Source: Antedon mediterranea (Eukaryota; Echinodermata; Crinoidea; Comatulida; Antedonidae). From it: a DNA stretch of 64,000 nucleotides. Below, piece by piece: positions 55,545 through 64,000 of this stretch. Below the pieces are notes generated by a model. It worked only from the letters and a program-made list of their open reading frames with translations. It searched no databases and was not told the DNA's origin. The position numbers and the translations under genes are program-made. The first letter of the stretch is position 1. Every line of letters begins with the position of its first letter. The DNA lies in contig NC_092670.1 in assembly GCF_964355755.1 (NCBI RefSeq), positions 10,043,201-10,107,200 of the forward strand. Reading direction: 5' to 3'.

Positions 55545-56166
55545 GTACTGTATATTTATTGTTAGTTTTTAAATTTATAATAGGGAATTGAGAAGGACAG
55601 CAGGGGTGGATCCACGATTTTGAAATATAGGGGTGGGGAGAGGGAGGCTCAGACACAAGCATTTGAGCGTTCGGTAAATACGACCCCTAGATAGTCAGAA
55701 ATGGTACTCGCACACAAAATTTATGATAAAATGGCACCTCCCACTAATCTAGTTGGCCCGGGAAGGACGTTTGTATCATGCGCAGAAAACAGCAAAACGA
55801 TCATACTTTTTCTGGCTGGTAAACACAGTGACGTAACATTTTTTGCATATGTTGCGCATGTTCTGTGTGTAGGTAACTGCTGATTGTTTGATCGTACTTT
55901 ACACAGTGTTGTGTTTTAATGGTAATTTTAAAGTTGTCATCCTGAATACTTACATACTATTCCCCTTGATTTTCAGAAAAATCAATATATTGTTGACGTC
56001 CCAAATGCTTATTTTAATCTGCAGTTATCTTTATCTCTCTTTATTTTGAAAAGTATTTTGCTCAGTCCATAATTTATTCTTCTATCTATGCCCAGATGAG
56101 GTCAATATTTATATGCAAAGGAAAACTTTAAAATTTATTTAATGTTAATTTGCATTTTTCTTTTAG

Positions 56167-56532
56167 TTTAACTGCTGACATTGTTTTATTCAACTCAAAA
56201 TACAACATGGAATCTTTCTTGTCATCAATTGGGACATTTTTAAAACTTATGCCTGACTTCCGTCCTAAAGGCCTCGCTGAAAAGATACGACCAAAATCAA
56301 AAGTGTTGTATTTTCCAATAGAATTTCCAATAATGAATGATCCAATAGCAGATGTTATGGAAGGACTGACGTTAGCGGAACAGGCCAGTTCATTACATGA
56401 AAGTCAGGAGGTGTTTGAAAAATCCAAAGACAGGGCTATTAAATCAGGTGTCACCGGAGAACAGACAGTTAGCTGCAGTTCAGTTTTATCACAATTGTCA
56501 TCCCCATTAAAAATAGTATGGGCTCATAGATG
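56167..56532 (+). CDS. GTDC1: GTDC1 copy 2 exon C
   Basis: Same length and translation as the first copy, [20 protein letters not shown] to IVWAHRW; donor AGATG|GTACAG. Confidence 0.9.
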
Positions 56533-56577
56533 GTACAGTCCTAGTGCATGTTTTGACTGCATCACTTATTTAGACTG

Positions 56578-57600
56578 CTATAATCATTTGAGTGCTATGC
56601 TTATTTAGTCTGCTATACTTATTGACACTGCTATACTTATTTACAGTGCTGTACTTATTTGACTGCTATACTTATTTGACTGCTATACTTATTTGACTGC
56701 TATACTTATTTACACTGCTGTACTTATTTACACTGCTATACTTATTTACACTGCTATACTTATTGACACTGCTGTACTTATTTACACTGCTATACTTATT
56801 TACACTGCTGTACTTATTTACATTGCTATACTTATTTACACTGCTATACTTATTGACACTGCTGTACTTATTTACACTGCTATACTTATTTACACTGCTG
56901 TACTTATTTGACTGCTATACTTATTTACTCTGCTGTACTTATTTACACTGCTATACTGTACTTATTTACACTGCTATACTTATTGACACTGCTGTACTTA
57001 TTTACACTGCTATACTTATTGACACTGCTATACTTATTTACACTGCTATACTTATTTACACTGCTATACTTATTGACACTGCTGTACTTATTTACACTGC
57101 TATACTTATTTACACTGCTGTACTTATTTGACTGCTATACTTATTTACTCTGCTGTACTTATTTACACTGCTATACTTATTTACACTGCTATACTTATTG
57201 ACACTGCTGTACTTATTTACACTGCTATACTTATTGACACTGCTATACTTATTTACACTGCTGTACTTATTTACACTGCTATACTTATTGACACTGCTGT
57301 ACTTATTTACACTGCTGTACTTATTTACACTGCTGTACTTATTGACACTGCTGTACTTATTTACACTGCTATACTTATTTACACTGCTGTACTTATTTAC
57401 ACTGCTGTACTTATTTACACTGCTGTACTTATTTACACTGCTGTACTTATTGACACTGCTGTACTTATTTACACTGCTATACTTATTGACACTGCTATAC
57501 TTATTTACACTGCTGTACTTATTTACACTGCTATACTTATTGACACTGCTATACTTATTGACACTGCTGTACTTATTTACACTGCTGTACTTATTTACAC
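56578..57600. repeat. 17-18 bp minisatellite in GTDC1 intron C-D, long allele
   Basis: About 57 units of ACTGCTRTACTTATTTAC with TTGAC variants, against about 26 in the first copy. Higher-order blocks (for example the GACTGCTATACTTATTTACTCTG variant at about 56,911 and 57,131) repeat with a period near 220 bp, indicating block duplication. Open frames across it are artefacts. Confidence 0.95.
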
Positions 57601-57682
57601 TGTCTGAATTTTTACTATTTTGTGCCTAGTTTACCTGGATTTTTTAGTAGTGGTACTTATTCACATTTTTTTCCTTTTGTAG

Positions 57683-57792
57683 GGAACACGACAAGAATCC
57701 TGACCTTTTTTTTAGAACACTTTATAAACTTCTAGATAGTGGGGAAGACTTCAGGATTTCTGTTCTTGGGGAACATTACTCAGAAATTCCAG
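57683..57792 (+). CDS. GTDC1: GTDC1 copy 2 exon D, without the stop
   Basis: Reads EHDKNPDLFFRTLYKLL and ISVLGEHYSEIP; donor TTCCAG|GTAATT. It provides the ancestral state for the nonsense codon in copy 1. Confidence 0.9.
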
Positions 57793-57845
57793 GTAATTAT
57801 AAAGTCAGTAGAGGGCAGTGTTAAAAAATATTGTCTGCGATTTAA

Positions 57846-59609
57846 AGGGGGATTCTGGGTTTAAAATTGCTTTTAAATATCGTTTATTTATTAAATAAAA
57901 AATACAGATATTATAACAATATAGACATGTCAGAATGAAGAAGTAATGACGAGAAATTAAAAAAATTAAATTTCATATACATTTTAGGGTAAATTCATGG
58001 AAAGTCTGTTTTTCAGCAGCTTAGGGAAGTCCATTAATATTCATGAGATATTCACAAAATCACGTCATCAGTGGATTCCAAACTTGCGACGTCAAGCTTG
58101 TACGTTGTGTTCTCTCTCCCCTGTCAAACGACGACCACCCGATCATTGTGAAATACATTTTTTTTAGATTTTCTAAGCTAGGCCTAAAGTGTAATAATAA
58201 CAGTAGTAGCATATATTTATTTGACATTTAATGAAATACAAAATTTAGTACAGATTACGGAGTCATAAATTATACTATTTTTATACCTCGAATAGTACAG
58301 ATCGTATATCGGCTTCACGTACTAGGCTAGGCCTGGATAAGCAAGCCTGCGAGCTACAGCGATTTTAATTGTTTTTGCTTATCCTTGCCTCCTTAGATTT
58401 TCACCTGTCTTGTTTTTGTTACCTTGTTTTAAATGTATTTCAATTTTAAAGGCTAAATAAAGAATGAATGAATGAATGAAGGCCTAGCCTAAATCATTTT
58501 ATTCATGGGTGAGAGCCATTTCTGACTAGGGATTCCATGCCACGATGGCTACGTTAAAACATTGGGGCCATCATTCATGGGCCTAGCTAGCCTATTACTA
58601 AACGATTGGCCCATAAATAACAAAAGTCAGTGGATTCCAAACCCATCCTATCAACCAAACTCCTAAACAATCTAAACCTAAAACGTTCTACAAAAATCGG
58701 CTGTAAATATTGAGGCAAAACAAGGTCCGATCGCCGTCCGCACGTATGGTGTCCCGATCGTCTAATAAGTAGGCCTGAAATAGGCCTAGTTTACTCTCCA
58801 AAAAAGCGGATACTGCATCAAGCAAGTAGACCGGTAGTAGGAAGGAGACCTAGCCTATCCGGCCCAGTTAAAAATTGAGCTAGCTAGTGTAGTAGACCCT
58901 ATGCGAATTGATACTACTAGGCCTTTTACTATAGGCTACACTTGTTAAAATTAGCAATACTGTACTTATGTTTACAAATATTCCAACTCTCTCATTCGAG
59001 CTATATTATCTATACCATTCCGGTAGGTCGAGTCGACCTTCAATCAAATACTGTACATCGTTCATGTTGTAATTTAGACGGGGTATACTCGACCCGACCA
59101 GTTTGGTATTGTATACTGTATCTGCTTATCACGTGACGATGCCAGGCATGGGCAGAGAGAGCACGTGTATCGTCGTCTCGCTCTCCTCGCTCAGCAGGAA
59201 TGTATACGTTACGCTTCATTGATTTTGAAGGCTTTCCCTAAGTCAGTGCGAAAATCGGCAAACGTAAAGTGCAAACTTATCTAATTTTTCACTGTTTTGA
59301 TGGATTTTCATAGAAAATTGACTTTATAAATGGGAAGACCGACTAAAATTACATCAGATAAGTATAATTTTACAAAAGTAATTGATATGGTTAATGATAA
59401 CGAGTCGTCGGAAGATTGACCATTTCACGAATTTCCTATTCTGTAACCATATTGTGATTTTGCCGTAGCTGCACTTGTAATCTGGCCTCATTTCACAGCC
59501 TTCGTTCTGCTTCACTGGGCGCTTATATAAATTGAAACTTTTACCGTTCAAGAGACAAACAAATATATTTTACATTTTTTACTATTCATTTTAAACCCGG
59601 AACCCCTCT
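57846..59609. mobile_element. piggyBac-like (TTAA) element, second copy
   Basis: Counterpart of 20,870-22,631 with TTAA at both ends and the same neighbouring empty-site repeat (about 59,704-59,830). It contains the LINE tail at about 58,325-58,480. Confidence 0.8.
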
Positions 59610-59970
59610 TTAAAAACATTAAATATCATTTATTTGTACTGCCACTGTTTAACATTCCTAAAGAAGCTAGAATAAATTATGGTATTGTTCAAATTCGATA
59701 AAATCAGTAGAGGGCAGTGTTAAAAAATATTGTCTGCGATTTAAAAATATTATAAAATATATCATTTATTTGTACTGCCACTGTTTAACATTCCCAAAGA
59801 AGCTAGAATAAATCATAGTATTGTTCAAATTTGATTGAATAGCGACTCTGTTTAGTACGGCGGAACAGCACTAGTCCCTGAATTACACATGTGCACTAGA
59901 GATCAGATTGATACGCCCTCATCTTTCAGTATTTTAATTCACAAAGTGGGATCTACCTGTTTTTATATAG

Positions 59971-60115
59971 ATATTTTCACTGAGGCTTATGAGAGTCTGA
60001 AAGATAATATAGTTCATTGGGGTTATCAGCAGTCAAAAGAGGACTACTATCAAGTATTGATAGAGGGCGATGTTGCTGTATCAACGGCCAAGCACGAGTT
60101 TTACGGTGTTGCAAT
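59971..60115 (+). CDS. GTDC1: GTDC1 copy 2 exon E
   Basis: Identical translation to the first copy's exon E, ending HEFYGVA with the split Met codon at GCAAT|GTGAGT. Confidence 0.88.
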
Positions 60116-60560
60116 GTGAGTAGTTTTAATTATTGTTTAACAGTTCGATTAGGCCCTCTACAGACACAGAAGCCATGGTCCAGATGCCTATCATAAACGA
60201 CAGGAGCTGAAATGGACCAGTACATTGGGGTAACCCCCTAAACTCTACCGTAAGATGTTTTTTTTTAATGTACACAAGGCCCATGGACTCCAGTTTTAAG
60301 TTTTTTCCAAGATGTCTTGTTGTAGCACCAGAATAATATTCAAGGAGAGCCTGGAACCTGTACTGATGTTATGGCTTTATTTTTTGGCGCCCCTAAACCA
60401 AAAGACAAGATCACCTAAAATTTAAGTATTTAAAGTTTACAATACTTGGTGTTGTATAATATGGAATAGCCACTCTCTAATTTCTTTGCGTTCACCATTA
60501 TAGCTTTACTCCGATTATAAATTTTGAAATAGTTACTGGAAGCCTGATGTATATTTATTA
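60116..60560. other. GTDC1 intron after exon E, copy 2
   Basis: As in copy 1 up to about 60,364, then about 94 bp (GGCTTTATTTTTTGGCGCCC ...) not present in copy 1, then homologous again. No gene. Confidence 0.5.
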
Positions 60561-63011
60561 GGCGTCATCTAAAAATTATTTCAGACCACAGAGACACGTC
60601 TGAAAACTTGCAACCCATCAGACGCGTCTGTCCAATGCTGAACCTCATTAACGATCTATTATGAATATTCATGAGCTACCCAATCGCGGCGAAGACGCGT
60701 CTGTGTGATTAAAACCCGTCTTCGCTGTTTAGTAGGTAAAACAATAGAAAACGCGTCTGAGTGATTAAAACCCGTCTGTATTGCTTGTATGGTGAAACAA
60801 CATTGGTATCATTTCACAGAACCAACAAATCTGAGACTAGGCCTAGGTTATCCTAATTTGGACGGAAATTCGCCGATGAGACGACATCGGGCCTGTGGAC
60901 CTCAGCTCATGCAGAGAGAAAGAAAGTCTAGGCTAGCCTAGTTTCGGCGGCCTACACACTAGCTAGGCCTATAAATTATTTAATGCTCCTACCTTGGGTT
61001 AGCGAATTATAAAAACAACGACGCCTAGGCTAGGATATGAAAAATAAATATATTTTCCATATTAAGATAAAACATGAGCAGTTTAGAGCTAGAGAGAGAG
61101 TATTATGTTTCATGTCATGTGACACAAAATCCAGGTACACGATCTTAATTACTGTTTTATCGTCGTCCAGACGGCAGCCGCCAGAGTATCGCCTTTCATG
61201 CCATGTGACCAAAAAAACTAGGTCTGTATTTATTACGGTCTTCTGTCGGCAGTCTTTTTGAGCGACCGACTGAAAACGTTCAGATTCTATATTTAGAATG
61301 AATAGTTTACGATCTTTTTTTCTCGGCATCGTTCTGGATGGACTGGACGTTCGCTATAATATGTTTATTAAGCCCCTTTCTCACAGATGTGCCTGCAATA
61401 TACCGGTACAGTGCTGGCGTCGTGCCGGTATCGTTACCGGCATATACCCATTCTCATCGGACTATCGTGCCGGAAATATAACCGGTATATACCGGCTTTC
61501 TGTGAGAAAGGAGTCGGGCATATTCGGCCAATAAAAAGTCTCTGACAAAATAATTATTGAGGGCGTCCTTTATTGTTATTATTTTTGTCTAGCGATGATA
61601 TGGCGGCGAATGTTAAGTTACAGATTATTATCTTCCTTTATAGCATATTTATGCAATACATGCTATGTACAGTATATTGTGCATATATTATACAGGTATA
61701 GCAATTAATTTGCCGTCATCGGCAATCTGTAAAACACCTTAGAAGGCTGTAGGCCTACAATTTACAAGGCGACGAAAGGTCAGGCACCAACAAACAAAGA
61801 GCTAATAATGGCCTAGCCTAGCGGCCTATATAGATTATGCTACAAATTTCTTCTTGTCCCCTTATTTTAAGCAGCTCTCTTATCTCATTATCCCTCCAGT
61901 TCCACATTATTATTGTTAATTGAATTGAATAGGCGCCAAAGTGATACACTTGACTGCGCAAGGTGTCAAAGCCTCGACGGGGAACCCCGGAATATAACGG
62001 CAATACGTTCTCACAGAATGCCCGTCTGGCATTGCGGGGAATATCCCTAGAATATTACTAGGTCTAAAGCAGGTCATGTCGATGCCGGCATGGTGCCGGC
62101 ATGATGCCAAGACGACCCGTTCTCACAGAAAACCATACCGGCATGGTAATGGTATATTCCCGCAATATTCCTGGCACACAACTCTGTGAGAAAGGGGCTT
62201 TAGTTGGCCTGTTCGTTGAGGTTCACTTGTGTTGGATCGCGTGTCTCTACGTTTACATCGTGGGAAATTTATATTTATATTCGCCGTTGAGTAGGTAAAG
62301 ACGCACGAAGGAAACGATTACGATTAAAAAATATTATATATTTACAACTTGGTCCTCCGCCAGTTAAATTTAACACATTAATTTCACACCTTCTTACTTC
62401 ACTAATATCGTATAGGGTTGTTTATTTAGGTTACGAACTCCCTACAAAGTTCAGAACGTAGCTCATTGAGGTTACGAAGCCAAACAATGGAACCTACGAA
62501 GCCAACAAAGTAGCCTACGAAGCTACTTCGTAGGTAAAGTTGCAGTATTTTCTTTCTGTACTGTAGGTCAATAGTTTTAGTAATTCCATGTTCCAAAAGT
62601 TAACTTTAACGTTTTTGCATGTGGTAAATTCACTCTTTAGCACAAGAAAAATAAAATCGCAAAAATAAAAGGTCGCGAATAAATAGAAACGAAAATTTGC
62701 GCTTTACAGTATACTCTGTCGGCGGTAAAAGGGTATACCTGTACTGATTTGTTTGTCTTATACTGCCGGTTGTAAATAATAATTTAATATCACGCTCTCA
62801 ATGAATTCACTTGTATGTAGCGCGTTTAACACCAGTACACAGTATAACAATGTGCAGTCAGCCGTATATAGGGGCGGGGCCATAGTCGAACATGCATATT
62901 GGCGTCTAGACGCAGCCAAATCAGACGGGCTTTGAGACGCGTTTTTGGGTAAACAATAGAAAACGCGTCTGGACGCTGATTTGTGGTCTGAAATAATTTG
63001 TAGATGACGCC
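60561..63011. mobile_element. 2.45-kb TTA-flanked (PIF/Harbinger-like) element, copy-2-specific
   Basis: TIRs of about 30 bp, GGCGTCATCTAAAAATTATT and its complement ending AGATGACGCC, lie between TTA at 60,558-60,560 and 63,012-63,014; copy 1 has the uninterrupted TTTATTACGTCAG. Subterminal ACGCGTCTG motifs recur at both ends. No transposase frame. A second TTA-flanked element (61,371-62,199) is nested inside. Small hairpins such as CCTACGAAGCTACTTCGTAGG lie at about 62,514. Confidence 0.85.
61371..62199. mobile_element. 829-bp TTA-flanked MITE nested in the 2.45-kb element
   Basis: Ends AGCCCCTTTCTCACAGA and TCTGTGAGAAAGGGGCT are perfect inverted repeats flanked by TTA (61,368-61,370; 62,200-62,202). 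The interior is rich in ACCGGCA / TGCCGGT and a second internal TTCTGTGAGAA pair. The TSD and TIR style fit PIF/Harbinger. No coding domain. Confidence 0.85.
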
Positions 63012-63255
63012 TTACGTCAGAATGTATAAACAAAATTTTCAAAAATTCTATCAACTAAAAGTTGAAGTAAATCACGTCTCTAGTCCATTCTCAGTTGCCA
63101 CACTTGTGTTGTTTACTCTGAAATAACCGTTTAATAATCTCTTTGCTTTCTCATGTCCATTCTACAGTTATCACAGATTGACTAGTTTAGTCATACCCAG
63201 TATCGTTTTGGTTTTACAATTAATTGAGAATATACCTCATGCAAGTATTTAATTA
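63012..63255. other. GTDC1 intron, copy 2
   Basis: Homologous to about 23,490-23,732; no additional feature. Confidence 0.5.
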
Positions 63256-64000
63256 GGCCCTGTTTCTGCTTCCAACTAAATACCGTATATTATACGGTAT
63301 TTTTTGAATACCGTATATATACGGTATATTTTTGGCAGCAGAAACTGCGCTCATAAAAAATATACCGTATTTTTTATACCGTATTTTCCCCACAAAATTT
63401 GTGGATAAAATACGGTATTTACAAATTTATACCGTATTTTTTGTACCCGTTTCTGCTGCCAATAAAAAATACCGTATTTTTTTTTTACATGACAAAAGGT
63501 CAACATTTGTATTTTTATTTTCTGTCGCTGTCAGCTGTTTTACACACGTGTATATATAATATATTCGGCGAAAATGTGGAGCGAAGACGTCACAGTTTTA
63601 CTAAATAAATTTGTGTGGGGAAGCTAAAATGTCTGGCCAACTAAAAGGTAATAAAAGGGACAACCACATTTATAAAGACATTTCTAAAAAACTAAAGCAG
63701 GAGTATGGAATAGACTTGTCTCCAAAGCAAGTAAACTCAAAGCTAAAGAGCCTGCGAAAGCAGTACAACATTGCAAAATACAATAACTCGGGGAGGGAAC
63801 GAATTAATTGTCCCCATTACGATGTTTTCTGTGCTCTCACAACATCTCTTTCACTAGGGCTAGGCTGTTGAAAGTGAGACGTAAAACTTCCTTTATTGCA
63901 ACTTTTAATTATCGATCAAATAAATGAATGGCAATTTGGGTAAAAAAGATGAAATTTAACACGACCACCCAAGAAGTATTGTTAGCAGAAACGGGGTACT
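63256..64000 (+). mobile_element. PIF/Harbinger-like element, second full-orientation copy (cut by window end)
   Basis: TTA then GGCCCTGTTTCTGCTTCC, the ATACCGTAT array, the Myb/SANT frame (63,611-63,871) and the start of the right subterminal zone. Orthologous in position to 23,733-24,554, so the insertion predates the separation of the two copies. Confidence 0.85.

Larger units (their letters stand above)
53060..60115 (+). pseudogene. GTDC1: GTDC1/QTMAN-like mannosyltransferase, copy 2 (5 exons, 1-nt frameshift in exon B)
   Basis: Exons 53,060-53,244, 55,378-55,544, 56,167-56,532, 57,683-57,792 and 59,971-60,115, with the same splice sites as copy 1. Exon D is clean (TCA at 57,780-57,782) and keeps EHDKN. 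Exon B, however, reads CAATATGGTTTAATCAAATAA where copy 1 has CAATATGGATATAATC: one base is lost at codons 111-112 and a stop follows within a few codons. C-terminal exons would lie beyond the window. Under the tandem-duplication model this copy is the one that could be 3'-complete, so the shift is either a true knockout, a polymorphism or an assembly error. Function as for copy 1. Confidence 0.85.
45470..64000 (+). repeat. Duplicated segment, copy 2 (runs off window)
   Basis: Same orientation and order as 12,368 onward: GPCR intron 2 and exon 3, the TGAAATCGGTCGCG-TIR element, GTDC1 exons A-E, and the Harbinger-like element. Copy-2-specific: a 33-bp deletion near 46,060, a 3.4-kb TE (47,983-51,398), a longer minisatellite, about 94 bp at 60,365-60,460, and a 2.45-kb TE (60,561-63,011). 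Confidence 0.95.

Noticed and set aside
56693-57629. Long open frames (72-159 codons) of Leu/Tyr/Thr repeats, also at 20,405-20,654
   Set aside because: They are translations of an 18-bp intronic minisatellite, open in several frames because the unit is a multiple of three; there are no splice or start signals.
61030-61329. 99-codon minus-strand frame and its + strand counterparts
   Set aside because: They lie inside the non-coding 2.45-kb TTA-flanked element and show no recognisable domain.

Overview
The window is animal nuclear DNA: AT-rich, with spliced genes, consensus GT-AG introns and a heavy load of transposable-element debris. The gene content (a kisspeptin-receptor-like GPCR, a GTDC1/QTMAN-type glycosyltransferase, a secreted PAN + fibrinogen-domain lectin) and the very frequent palindrome TAGGCCTA suggest an invertebrate deuterostome, most likely an echinoderm. 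That assignment is inference. Nothing looks prokaryotic.

Layout: 1-10,433 has no convincing gene and holds a Helitron/Helentron-like element, a 79-bp tandem repeat, several fold-back MITEs and a SINE. At 10,434-13,669 (+) lies a complete three-exon GPCR. At 16,546-23,137 (+) lie five GTDC1 exons. At 26,587-34,901 (-) lies a five-exon gene encoding signal peptide + PAN + fibrinogen-related domain (319 aa). From 35.3 to 45.4 kb there are nested repeats: LINE fragments, two TTAA-type or fold-back MITEs, a 5S/tRNA composite SINE, another Helentron-like copy and relics of a second fibrinogen-domain exon. From 45,470 to the window end the sequence from 12,368 onward is repeated at very high identity: GPCR exon 3 only (46,187-46,761), then GTDC1 exons again (53,060-60,115), then the same Harbinger-like element.

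The main observation is this direct duplication of about 33 kb. The first copy has the whole GPCR but no GTDC1 3' exons in view. The second copy has an orphan GPCR exon 3, and its GTDC1 could continue beyond the window. The geometry fits a tandem duplication, or equally two haplotypes laid end to end by the assembler, with the junction inside a truncated Harbinger-like element near 45,463. The GTDC1 copies carry different disabling lesions: a nonsense codon in exon D of copy 1 and a 1-nt deletion in exon B of copy 2. Neither is intact as given.

The two copies also act as a natural insertion assay. They reveal clean insertions with target-site duplications: a 79-bp hairpin with an 8-bp TSD, a 2.45-kb TTA-flanked element with a second TTA-flanked element nested in it, and a 3.4-kb element carrying a decayed gene with a FEN1/PIN-like acidic-residue pattern and a Cys-rich tail. 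All reading was by eye. No alignments or database searches were run, so family names rest on recognised motifs and repeat boundaries are approximate unless a TSD is stated.
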